Assembly (NCBI GenBank): GCA_003049465.1
Contig: PYSS01000015.1
Location: forward strand, 262,807-326,806
Reading direction: 5' to 3'
Length of the DNA stretch: 64,000 bases
From: Magnaporthiopsis rhizophila
Lineage: Eukaryota > Ascomycota > Sordariomycetes > Magnaporthales > Magnaporthaceae
The position numbers and the translations under genes are program-made. The notes beneath the pieces were generated by a model, which did not search any database, was not told where the DNA came from, and saw only the letters and a program-made list of their open reading frames with translations. Positions 40,964 to 51,532 of the stretch are shown piece by piece. The stretch's first letter is position 1; every line of letters begins with the position of its first letter.

Positions 40964-43444
40964 TCAAAACACAGCTCGCGTCCCTTCCTGCCACTTCCGA
41001 TGGAGACCAGACTTGGCCTCTGGCGTCTCGGACACGGGAGTCCTGGGGCCGGGACTGCCGGCCGCGTCGTCGTCGGCGGTCCTCAGGCCAGCGCTGCTGC
41101 CGCCTCCCCACGACTTGCAGCCGCTGCCACCGAGAGTGCGCCTCCGGCCGCCGTCGCCGCCGGCGCCGGCGGAGGTGGGGCCGATCCACTCCCAGGCGCG
41201 GCCGATCTCGCCGTTGTGGCTCTCGCGCTGGCCCTGGCGGACGTTGCTGTTCTGCTCGACCACGACGCGGACGCGGTCCCAGATTCGCTCGCGCTCCCGG
41301 AGCTTGTGCTCGGCCCGCAGCACGTCGTCGCGGAGGTTGGGCAGGAAGAGGAACGGGTCGTCGTGGCCGCCGCCCTCGTAGGCGAGCTCCTTCTGGCTCG
41401 CCAGCTTCTCGAGCACCACGTCCACGAGGCCCGGCACCCGCTCGGCCAGGGCCTTGCGCCGCCGGTACGAGACCCGCGCGTACTGGAACGACGCGAAGAG
41501 GGCCACCACCGACAAGGCTACAGCTGCAATGCCGTATCGATATCGCTCCAGTCCGCGTCGGACGTAGAGCTGGGCCGCGCAGGCGTACGGAACGCTAGCG
41601 TGAGAGGTGGACGATAGGTAGGTGTTTGGAAAACCTCCGGGATCGGTGGCTCTACAGGGCCAGCGACGGGGCTGGTTAGTGATGACGGTCAGATGTGACA
41701 ATTGTTTTGTTTTGGCTTGTCTTTTTTTTTATAATAATAATAATAATAATAAAAAAATAAAAAAAAAAAGAGCAGGAGACACTTACTGGACTGTCTCAAC
41801 CTCGACTTCATCCCGGCCATGAATCTCGCCGAGAGCGGCGACCCACAGGTCGTCAAACTCCTGTTTGCTGAGCTTCTTGCTCCTTTTGTCGCCGACTATC
41901 TCCTTGAGGACATCCTCCTCGACCGACGGCGTCTCGACCGGATTGCCCTCTTCGGTCGCCGCATCGCCGCACTCGAACTTGGCCCGGCGGTCCCTCAGCT
42001 CTTCGACGGCCTTGTCGGCGATGGCCTGGACGCGGCGCGCCTTGACTCCGTCCGGCTCGCAAGTCGGGGGAAGCGGCACCAGCCCTCCGAGCGATAGTGG
42101 GTGGGGCTTGAGGATGTAGTCGTCGTCGCAGGCGACAGTGAAGTCGTCGAAGCAGTAGGCATGGGTCGGGCACGCCTCGCACTGCGGCTCCAGAATAACA
42201 TTGGCCCAGTCGGGCAGCTTGTCCTGCACGTCCGGCGGAAGGATCTGCGTGGCCGGCTGTCCCAGTCCGCAGTATCCAACCTTGATCTTCTCCTGACGGT
42301 ACCAGCCCCCGTAAGCGCCGAGCAGGGTGACGAGCAGCACCACCACCGGGGTCGTGAAGCTAACGCCGGCGCGTTTGGGCTGTGGTTGCCGCCTGGCAAT
42401 GGTACCGTGGGCCGCCTCTTCTTGGGCCAACTCGAGCTGCGCATCGGGTGTGAACTCTTCCCCGGTCTCGACCATCGTCGGCGGCTCTGGCGTCCTAGGA
42501 GCCTTGAGAGCGCTCACAGGTATCTCGTAGGACCTCGATGTTTTGCGGGAAGGCGCATCGAGAACCGGCCCGTCAGTGCGTCTCCTGGCCGTAGAGGCTG
42601 CCTTGGACTTAACCGAGTCGATGCCACCGGCGCCGCCCGTGGTCCTTCGACGGTTGCTCGGGGTCTTTAAGGCTTGCGGAGGGGAGCTGCCGCTCTGGAA
42701 GGGGTTGTCGTTGGTGAAAACAGTGCCCGAGTCTTTGGGCTGCGGTTTTCTGACACTGGTAGTTCCGATGCCGTCATAACCCACCAAGCCACTCTCCTCG
42801 GCCGTGGGTGGTTCGAGCCTCACGTGCGGCGTGACCGAGGGGTGGGGTGCGGCTCGGAGGGTTGTTGCAGCGGTGTCGCTGTCCGTGTCGATGACGGAGC
42901 GGCGAGGGGCAACGCGAGGGGTCTTTGTTGCGACGCCACCATCGGCGTCCATGACGGAGCGGCGAGGGGCGGCACGAGGGGTCTTGGAGGTGGCGACGTC
43001 GTCGTCGGTGTCGGCTTCGGAAAGCAGCTGGCGAGAAGTAGAGCGCGTAGAGCGTTTGCGCGGGCTGACGGGGGCGCGGCGTCCGAGCTCGTCGTGGTCC
43101 GAGGGATCCTCGGAACGGAGACGTGACACCTTCCTGGGCGAGCGGGATCGGGTGGCCGTCCTCACGGGCGGAGCCATATCGTCCATGAAGTCGGTGGGCG
43201 ACGAGTTGGAGCTCTCGACATCGACGATCCCCCTGCTGGAGCGTTTGGCCCTCGCCCGCTCGGCGAGGATCTTTGCGGACCTGGGCGCAACCTCGTCGAG
43301 GAAGATGTCGATCAGCTGGCCCTTCTTGGCCGTGGCCGGGTACTGGACGCCATAGGTGACGAGGATGGAGCGCAGGCGCGGCACCGTCAGCGTGCGGGGG
43401 TCGAAGTCGGGCTGGAGGTAGTCGAGGTTTTCGGAATCAGACAT
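40964..43444 (-). CDS. Inner nuclear membrane protein Src1/Heh2 (LEM/MAN1 family)
   Basis: Two exons, 41787-43444 and 40964-41594, encode 762 residues. The N-terminal HeH/LEM-like helix-extension-helix (about 8-50, DFDPRTLTVPRLRSIL) binds chromatin or DNA. A long Ser/Arg/Pro-rich nucleoplasmic region follows, with a tandem near-repeat KTPRxAPRRSV at about 165-200. TM1 lies at about 362-382, a Cys-bearing lumenal domain (CEACPTHAYCFDD) at 383-570, and TM2 at about 573-592. The MAN1/Src1 C-terminal winged-helix domain ends with GEIGRAWEWIG. It tethers chromatin, including rDNA, at the nuclear envelope and is linked to nuclear pores. The 192-nt intron has GTAAGT/GCTAG and holds an A-rich (ATA)n microsatellite on the plus strand. 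Confidence 0.92.
41731..41770. repeat. ATA microsatellite and A-rich tract in Heh2 intron
   Basis: Tandem ATA (about eight units) followed by interrupted A runs, wholly inside the intron 41595-41786. On the coding strand it is T-rich. Confidence 0.7.
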
Positions 43445-44136
43445 GGTTGCAACTTCCGAGCGCGCTCGCGATGTTGGACAAACACGGCTGCTGCTGCCCG
43501 CTTGGGTAGCTCTTTCGGCCGGCGGGCCGAGGCGTCAAGGTAGTAGCAAAGGGAAACAGGCACCCGGCCTTCTTGTTTACAATAATTCCCTCTCACAGAG
43601 TGGTGGGAGGGGAAAGTGGTTCCGGCGTGGGCGAGGGTTAGGAGGGGCCACGTTGGTCAACAAAAAACAATCGCGCGCGACCACCAGCGAATTTAATGGT
43701 TAAGCGGAAAGGGTGGATCGCAGCGTGTCAAGAGAGCATGCATGCGGGATAAGAGACGGAAGCCTGGGCCACGAGATCAGCCTTACAGGGGTTAGAGGTA
43801 GTTGTCGCCACAATTTGCGCCACACGTCACCCCTGACAGGATTACGCTGCGACGAAATCGATGACTCTTCGAGTTGCTTGCGATGAACCCCAAGGTGCGC
43901 TCAGTCACATGTGTAGGACGATCAATACAAGAGATATACACGATTTTATTTGTTTTTGTATCTAGTTTGGCTTTATTTCCCCCACTTTTTTTTTAAAAAA
44001 AAATTTTTATCCTTTTTTTTTTTTTTTTCAATTTTTCAATTTTTTTGGAATTCCCTTTTTCCGAACAAACCATTTAATGTGGGCAAAGCAGGCACGAAAC
44101 GCCTCTTCTCATCCAGCCGAAACCGACATCCACCAC
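43445..44136. other. Heh2 promoter and Hsp20 3' UTR
   Basis: About 690 bp. Holds T-rich runs at about 43987-44045. No gene is supported. Confidence 0.5.
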
Positions 44137-45321
44137 TCAGAGAATGTCAACCTTGAGGGCGTCAGTCCACTCCTTCTCCACACGAGGAACGGTAATGGAG
44201 AGCACGCCGTCCTCGAGACGCGCAACGATGCCCTTCGCATCAACATCCATCTTGCCAGTCGCCGCGGCGGACGGCGACGACGACGACGGCGAATGGGAGG
44301 GAGGCAGGCGCACCTCCCGCTTGAACAGCCCCGTCTTCCTCTCGGAGCTGACGAGCCCCTGCTGCAGCGCCTCGTCGCCGGGCCGGTAGACGACGCCCGA
44401 GATGGCGAGCACGCTGCGCTCCGCCTGCCAGTGGATGCCCATGTCCTCCTTCTTGGCGCCCGGCACGGCGACGTGCACGACCCAAGAGGAGGCGGTCTCG
44501 AAGACGTCGACGGGAGGCGTAAAGTACTCCAGGTCGTTGCTGCCGTCGTCGTCATCGCCGCTGTCCGCGTTGGCGGCGGCGGCATTGTTCAGGCCCAGGC
44601 CCAGGGACTGTATGTATCTGCCGGCTTTCTGGTGCGCCGCCATGGCTGCCGCCGCGAAGGCCTGCTTGGCCTCGTGGGGCCCGAAGCCGAAGCCGAAGGG
44701 ACCACCGCGGCGTCCGAAGCCGCGGCCGCCGCGGCCTCGTCCGGCAAACGGAGGCGGCCCGTGGAAGGGTCCGCCGGGGAAGTGGCCACCACCAAACGGT
44801 CCGGCGAAGAACGGCGGCCCACCAAACGGGGGACCGCCGTGATGTCCAAAGTGTTCGTGACCGTGATGGCCATGGGGACCACGCGGCCCATGGCGGTGGT
44901 GATGACGACCATGGCGGCACCCGTGGGCTCCGCCGGCCGGCTTTTCGCCCGGTGGTTTCTCATCGCCAGCCTTCTCGGGCTCGGCCGATTCGTGCAAGCC
45001 CGCCTTTTCCCCAGAGTGCTCGGCCTCGGGGGTGGCGGCCATCTTGACGTCCGGGCTTGGGGAGGCGGCGGGAGTCTGCGACTCCTCGTCGGAGCTGCAC
45101 TCGTCGCCGCGGCACGAGTCCCGCCTGCCCGTTGCATCATATGCTCCCTGGGGCCCAAAGGGGGGGCTGTTGACGCCCGGTCCGAATCGGAACGGGAACG
45201 GAGCGTCGAGGTTCACGTGGTCGGTTCCGCGGCCGGGGCGCTCGGGGAAGGAACCCGGGAAACCCCAGAAGTCGTGGGGCTGGGGGCCGGCCGCTGGGTT
45301 TGTTGATTGATTCCAATCCAT
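44137..45321 (-). CDS. Hsp20/alpha-crystallin chaperone with His/Gly-rich N-terminal region
   Basis: A single exon encodes 394 residues, far longer than a typical 150-230-residue Hsp20. The alpha-crystallin domain occupies about 267-394: PPVDVFETASSWVVHVAVPG, KKEDMGIHWQAERSVLAISG, the extended L-R loop region and a final GVLSITVPRVEKE. The extra N-terminus is low-complexity: an acidic/Ser part, then His/Gly repeats (HGRHHHRHGPRGPHGHHGHE), then Gly/Pro/Phe-rich GGPPF and FGRRGG repeats. The domain should give ATP-independent holdase activity. The His/Gly and Phe/Gly stretch may bind metals or promote condensates, which is inference. A TATA box and a (TG)n microsatellite lie upstream. Confidence 0.88.
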   Translation of the reverse strand: MDWNQSTNPAAGPQPHDFWGFPGSFPERPGRGTDHVNLDAPFPFRFGPGVNSPPFGPQGAYDATGRRDSCRGDECSSDEESQTPAASPSPDVKMAATPEAEHSGEKAGLHESAEPEKAGDEKPPGEKPAGGAHGCRHGRHHHRHGPRGPHGHHGHEHFGHHGGPPFGGPPFFAGPFGGGHFPGGPFHGPPPFAGRGRGGRGFGRRGGPFGFGFGPHEAKQAFAAAAMAAHQKAGRYIQSLGLGLNNAAAANADSGDDDDGSNDLEYFTPPVDVFETASSWVVHVAVPGAKKEDMGIHWQAERSVLAISGVVYRPGDEALQQGLVSSERKTGLFKREVRLPPSHSPSSSSPSAAATGKMDVDAKGIVARLEDGVLSITVPRVEKEWTDALKVDIL

Positions 45322-45372
45322 GATGCCTGGGTGCGATGTCGTGTGCAGAGGCTGTGATAATTGTTTCTGCGG

Positions 45373-45373
<1 letters not shown>

Positions 45374-45414
<41 letters not shown>
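45374..45414. repeat. (TG)20 microsatellite in Hsp20 5' region
   Basis: About 20 uninterrupted TG units, 53 bp upstream of the Hsp20 ATG and downstream of its TATA box. It is probably transcribed as (CA)20 in the 5' UTR and is likely to be length-polymorphic. Confidence 0.9.
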
Positions 45415-45417
<3 letters not shown>

Positions 45418-45522
45418 TAAATAAGAGGTAGGTAGGTGGTAGGTAGACAGGTGCAGGATTTATAGTTGGGGGGTCGAGGAGAATCGATGATGCGTACAAG
45501 GAAGCAGAGAGAGGCTAGGCCT

Positions 45523-45534
45523 TATATATAAATA
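45523..45534 (-). promoter_or_regulatory. Candidate TATA box of the Hsp20 gene
   Basis: TTATATATAAAT on the plus strand (ATTTATATATAA on the coding strand) lies about 200 bp upstream of the ATG, a strong TATA element as expected for a stress-inducible gene. I did not find a clear GAA-TTC-GAA heat shock element. Confidence 0.5.
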
Positions 45535-46533
45535 TTTGCGCAGGTAACTAAGGTAGGTAGATTCGCAAGTGGCAAAGTACCTATTAGGTGCCTAGCCAGG
45601 TCGTACGGCAAGGCAGCCACCGCAACACGTCTTCTGGGCGTCGTCGCCCGGGTCTCCCTCATTGCGCGGTGCCCGCAAAAAAAACGCCACGGGACATGGA
45701 TGTCGGGCGAACCTGTTGCAATAGTGTCTAAGGCGTCAGGCTAGGCAGGGGTTTGGTCACGACGGGGACGCGCGGACAATCACCTGTAGGTCGGAGGTCG
45801 GAGGCCAGCAACCGCCGGTACTATTGAGTCACACCAAGGCAGGTGGACGGGTCCAGCACCAGCGCCACGCGGCTTTCGTGGAGCTGGAGTGCGGAATAAA
45901 TGATTCTTCGATGGTAAACCTTCTACCTTCGGCCGAATTTACTTCAGTCGCTCCGGGGCCATCGGCGTCAAAATGCGGAGATTTGCGGTGGGCAGTTGAT
46001 ATCCACAGCTTGAGGCTTTTTGGCTCCTTTGGCCTCGCAACCGTAGTGTACTTTGATCAGGTACATGTTGGGGATCATGTGGTGGCAAAAGTGGGCGGCG
46101 GTAGCCTTACCGAATAGTTCGCCCTGCAGGTCGCCCCTTTGCCGTACTACCTATTGCTTCAAAGGTACACCTATCACAATCGAGGATATGACCGCGCAAT
46201 CCCTGAGCTATCAATAACGGTATTTCAGGCTTGGATGGACAAACAGCCACGGGTATGATGGCATACTCTCGCTTTTCAACCAGCTTAAGCGCATTCACCC
46301 ATAGGATCTTATAAAGAAAGAAATCGCGAGAATACATGGTTCAAATAAATCGGGAAATAAACCAAGAATGATGCAGAAGATAGAGAATCGCTCATAACAC
46401 GACCAATGCCACCCTATTCAACCAGAGCACACCCGTCTCGACTATTATAACGCACCATGCCTTGGTCATATACCTGCAGTGAGACATGCCTCGTAAACCG
46501 GTCGTCATGCCGCGTCACAGAACCCCCCTCTTG

Positions 46534-48965
46534 TCATGAGCCAGCGCTGCTATCGGCTTCGTTTTTCTGCTTGCCCGTCTTCATCTCCGGAGGGGGGTCC
46601 ACTTCTGCTTCTTTCCCCTTATCCTTTTCCGCCTCTTCTTTCTCCCGCTCCTGCACCAGAAGCTTCCTTTCCGCCTCCTCGGCCCGCCGTGTTGCGTCGG
46701 CCACCTCCTGCTTCAGGAGCTTGATGTACTCGATCGCCATCTCAACCGTGCTAGCCTTGCTGTTAGGCCCGCCAGCCCCGCCCTGCTTATCGTTCTTCTT
46801 CCCTCCGCTGTCGCCGTCCCCACCGTCCCAGTCGTCGGGCCCCTTGCCTGTCCCGTCCTCGCCGCCGCCGGTGCTAGGAACCGAGGCGGGCAGCAGCGTG
46901 GCAATCTCCTGTAAGGCCGAATTGATCCTGTTGCGCCTGCCCTGCTCCGCGATCTTGTGCGACGTCCGCTTGGACGTCAGGTTTGTCGAGAGTGATGTTG
47001 GATAGGACACACCCGGCACGTGGATGCCCTCGAGGATGTTCTGGTAGTTGGATTTGGACGCCAGCAACTTGGATGCCGCATCCTCGGCGCTGGTCCCGCC
47101 TGGAAGCAACGGTTTGATATTTGGCGAGATTCGCGGCCTCAACGCTGGGGACACGTGTGACGAGCTGACGCTGCCTCGCTTTTGTTTGCCCCTGGCCCCC
47201 ATCTGCGGTGTTCTGCGCGCCACCGTCGCGGCCGGCGTCCCAGCTGCCGAGTTGGAAGCTTGACCGGTGAGCAGCGGGCTTTGTGTCGCCGATGCCGGCG
47301 CTCCTGGCTTGGCAAACTTGGGAGACGGCAGCGGCTGGAACGGAGATGCCTTGGCGGAGCTCGGTTCGAGAGAGGGTGATGCCAAAGGACTCTGTGTCAC
47401 CAGCGGCGGCCCTCGGGGCTTCTGCTGGAAGTTGACTGATTCTGGGAGTTCAAAGTTCTCAATGGTTTCGTGGGACATCGATTCTGTGGGGCCAGGCGCC
47501 GCAGTTAGACTGCTGTTGGGCGACGTCAGCCTCATCAGGGAGGCAGGCGTCGCCGGCGATAGCTTCCCTTTCCCCTGTAACGATGCCACGGCCGACCGTG
47601 GTGCGGTGCTCTGGGGCTCGATGTAGGGAGACTGCCGCGTAGACCGTGGCTTCGGGAGTGGCGGCGGCGGCATCTCAGACAGCGCCTGGGGAGAGACGGA
47701 GCCGTTTTCCGAGTCCGTAGCCCCGGTTGGCGACGAGCTCGGGCCGTGAGGGGCTGGGGGCGGAAGAAGCTGGTAACTCGACTCCTCCTGGCCGTGCTCT
47801 AGCGCCTCGGCCAGCTCGCTCAGGGCCTGCGAGTTGATTATGGGTGTGGTCTGCGTCTTTTTCCTCTGTGGCTTTGTGATGGGAGACTGCCGCACACTCT
47901 TGCCCCGAGCCTTGTGTCCTGCGTTTTTCCTAGGCTTTTTGCTTGCCTCGCTAGGAGCTATCGGATTCGACGGCGTCGGTGTGGGTGTTTCGAGGTCCAT
48001 GTCGCCTGGCGAGTTGTTATTATTGCTGCTGCCGCTGCCGTCATTATTGTTCGCGCGGGAGATGTGGTCGAACATGGCCGAGGAACCCTCGGCCTGTGCA
48101 TGGAGAGAAGGCGACGCCAAGGGACTGAAATATGCTCCCGGTATGGTGAACTGCGAGTCCATTGGGAACTGGGTCTCAAGAGGCGTTACGGCTGGGGAAA
48201 CGAGTGGCGTGAAGGACAACTGCAGTTTGCGCCGCCGAAGGTCAGTCAACCAGGACAAAGGGGCGGAGATTGGGAGTGGTAAGCTTTGCTCGCTCGCGCG
48301 ACCGACAACTGACTGACATCTTGCTGGTCGCCACCCATGCGCTGGTACCGTTCATACATGCCCTGCTGGGGTGTGTGGTCCGGCTGTGGATAGAAGCGAG
48401 ATCTCGCCTGGAGATCGAGACTCTGGGGCGTGGGGGGTACCATGCGACTCCGTTGTGCGGCAAAGAAGGCGGCCTGCTCCTCGAGCTGGCGCTGTTGCTG
48501 CTGGATGCGCTGCTGCTGCAGGAAGACTATCTTGGCGTCTATATCGTTGATGGCCTCACTCGGCGTTGGCGGGGCAAGCGACGTTGGCGGTAGGGACACC
48601 ATGGCGGTGGGAAGGCTCACCATGGAGTTGATGGCGGCGTGTGCTGGACCCGACGTCATAGCCATGGGCCGCATGGGCGCCGAGTGGTGGAGCGGAAGCT
48701 CTGGTCGCGCCGGTACAAGAGCCGGCATGTCGGTGCCGCTCATCGGGGTGTCTAGGTGTTCGGCCCGGGCCTGTGAACGCTGCAGCATATGCGGCGCATT
48801 GCCGGCGTTCTGGAACTCAGAGAAGTCGTGGAAGTCGAACTGGAGGGCGTCGCCCAGACCGCCTATGGCGTTCATATCGAGGTAGTGCTGGAAGTCGTCA
48901 TCCGGGCCGGGATGCATATGGCCCTCCTGGCTATCCCAGGCGGCCGTAGAGTCCATTATGGACAT
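46534..48965 (-). CDS. nuc-1: bHLH phosphate-regulatory transcription factor, NUC-1/Pho4-like
   Basis: Two exons, 48318-48965 and 46534-48219, encode 777 residues. A bHLH domain lies near the C-terminus: basic region KRTSHKIAEQGRRNRIN (about 633-649, with the His-Glu-Arg set that reads CACGTG), helix 1 SALQEIATLLP, an unusually long Gly/Asp/Lys-rich loop of about 40 residues, and helix 2 STVEMAIEYIKLLKQEV running into a Glu/Lys-rich coiled coil. Upstream are Gln-rich (RIQQQQRQLEEQ) and Ser/Pro-rich regions with repeated TPLVSPAVTPL and SPLASPSL motifs, likely activation or Pho80/85 contact regions. In Neurospora, NUC-1 turns on phosphate-acquisition genes when phosphate is low. The intron (98 nt) is GTCAGT/CTGCAG. 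A second Met lies three codons after the chosen start. Confidence 0.88.
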
Positions 48966-51532
48966 TGCGCGCGCCGTCGTCGCTCGTTTGCGTGTTGTCC
49001 AAGATGCGCGCGCGAATGAAAGGCTATCGCTGTGTGTTCGGACGAGGGGGAGGGGTTTGTTGGTGGGTTTGCGCCGCCGGCGCTCCTTCAAGGGGTGATT
49101 GCGACCGCCCGCAGTATGAGACCGATGACATGTGCTTTAAGCCCGACTTGGGTGTCGTTTTTGTCGATTTCTTTCCTTGTGCTTTCGCTCTTCTCCTTTT
49201 CTTGGTCCTCCTTATCGGATTTTTTTTTCTTTCCCCTACGTTTCCTTCGCGCCTATGCCTCCACAGGTGGTAACGTCAAGGGGCTGTTCGTTCCCGACAT
49301 AAAAATTCAAAGTGAATGAAGCCAAAAGAGTTCCGAAGCATGAAACTTAATCGAAAAAAAAAAAAAAAAAACGAAAAAAAAGAAAGAAAGAAAGAAAAAA
49401 AGATCAGGATACCAACCACAAAAAGCGGTAGCAGGCGTGGTGGTGGGGCAACTCGGTTGGAAACGGGCACTAATTCCGGGCGAAGATCGATGAGGTTGAC
49501 TAAAAACGAGTGCTAAAGAGCATCGTCCCACGGAAAACCGTCGTTGGGTGGCAGTCTGGGCGCCGGTGGCCGGGAGCCGCTCAATGTTCAAGCCCGGATG
49601 CGTTCAGCACATGCATATTCACTGATCCCTGTTTACCGAGAACGTGCTAGCTGGTTTATCGTTTATCCCTCGCGCAGCAATGTCCCATTCCCAAGGGGAA
49701 ATATGTGCGCATCTACCGAAATGCGCACGCTTCTGGTGGGACGAAGGACGATGGAATGCGGGATATATATAGGGAAGCAAGATGAATGTACGTATGCACA
49801 TAAAATAAGAGGAAAGAGAGTATCATAGGCCCGTTGAACGTTCGAGCAGAAGCCCAGGGGAACGGCGACCACCATCAATTGGATGGACCTTTTGGCGTCG
49901 GGTGGAGCTGACTGCAATGGAAGGCGGGGGCCTCATCTAGTGGCTGGGCGGTGCAGCGAAGTCCTACCACGCGACCCACGCGACGCATGTCGAATCGATG
50001 TCGCTTGGTTCCAGCTCTGCTGCATGTTCTGGTGGACCAGGACCCTCCGCCGTCAACGACGACCCATTCATTCTCCCACGGCCTCAATGCAGCCGCTGTC
50101 GGAAGGTGCCTCTTGGATGTGTTTCCGGAAACAATTGGGCGTCGACATAAGTGGTAAGGCGCATTGCATTCCCTTGGGCACCTGACACCCGATCCATTGC
50201 GGGTTGGAAAAAATAAGCGCGCTAGCCCCCAAGCCCCAAGGCCGCCGCCAGCCTCCACACGTGGGGGTTCGTACCGATCCAAACCAACCCGCCGCCACGC
50301 AGCCCGCGATTCGCTATGAACTTCCGGGGAGTCATCCCCGGCGTCGTATGACCGGGACAAATCTTGAGACGCGGAACATGGGATTCTGAGGTCGACGTCG
50401 GGAATATACAAGCTGATAAATAGATCTTTCAACGAAGATCGGCACAAAAAAGAACATGAGCAAGATATTGATAATCGGGTAAGAAAAAGGGGTTCTCTGT
50501 TTGAGATAGATTTTGATTGTTTTGGCTGGCCGCGCCAGAGCTGCGGGGTTTGCGGTTCTGAATGGTATCGAATATGGGAGGAGAGACCTAGATTGTCTTC
50601 GGATACTTCCAGAACAACCGCAACAAATTGGTATGCCCCTCTCCCTTTCCTCCACGTACGTTCACAAGCGTTCCCGGTCTCCGAACAAAAAGCTAGGCTC
50701 CCCTACTTCGCGACGTCTGTCATAAGACAGGTAGGCAAGCTGCGAAGACATAATAGAAATTAACCCTCAACAAACAGCCACCAAACCGACAGAAAGAGAC
50801 CGATGAGGAGGAGACCCGAAGTTGAGCCAGAGAGAAGAAAAAGAAATGAAGGGACAATAATGGAACAAGATGAGAGAAAAATAGTGAGGGCGTGGGGGAC
50901 ACAAGGAAAAGATGATACAATAAATAAGGAGAAGAATAGAAAAAGTTAAAAAGGAAACATGGGGATAGGTTGGTATCATCAAGTGACCGGCAGTACATAG
51001 ACCGTGCCGTGGCCGAGTCTAATTTTACACGAATGTATCTCCAGAGATGCCTGAGTGTATGTGCACAAAGAAGAGAAGGAAAGGGTGCGGTAGAACGAAG
51101 CGAGATGTGGACGGACAAAAAGGCTACCTGAGAACAAAACGAAGGGAATAAAAGATTTGCGCCGATCCATGCCGACTGATGCGTATAAACAAGAAAAATA
51201 AATCGTGTGTTCTAGTGCCGGGCACGTAGATGGTGGTAAGACGTGACCATGTGCCTTGAAAGGCCAGGTCTTCCGAGGTCGGTGCGTGTCGGGGCTTGAA
51301 AATCGTGACAGGCTATCCGCGATACCTCTAGGTGGAAAGGGGTCGCAGGGAATGGGCGGTGAAACGGGTATTAAGCGAAAGGCGTGAATCCGTCAAGTAA
51401 GGTCACATGATCTGCAGTAAAAAAGTCATGGGTATGCCGAGAGGCCTGCCCAGGCTTTTGCGTCCCCCACCAAGGGGGGAGGGTGAGATGTGGGGCGAGC
51501 GAGGCTGAGAGCAGCAGGTAGCCGTCACATGG
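48966..51532. other. 2.6 kb intergenic region upstream of NUC-1-like gene
   Basis: This long space should contain the NUC-1-like promoter and leader, and the 3' UTR of the beta-propeller gene. It has an A18 run at 49354 followed by an A/G-rich tract to about 49400. Open frames are short and lack domains. No tRNA or other RNA gene was recognised. Confidence 0.5.

Larger units (their letters stand above)
45322..46533. other. Hsp20 upstream region and NUC-1 3' UTR
   Basis: About 1.2 kb. It contains the microsatellite and TATA box listed here and GGTAGGTAGGT motifs. Frames at 45824-46117 (+) and 46107-46337 (-) are open but carry no recognisable motif. Confidence 0.5.

Noticed and set aside
44077..45306. 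409-codon frame antisense to Hsp20
   Set aside because: A shadow of the Gly/His/Pro-rich coding strand; the alpha-crystallin domain proves the other strand is the gene.
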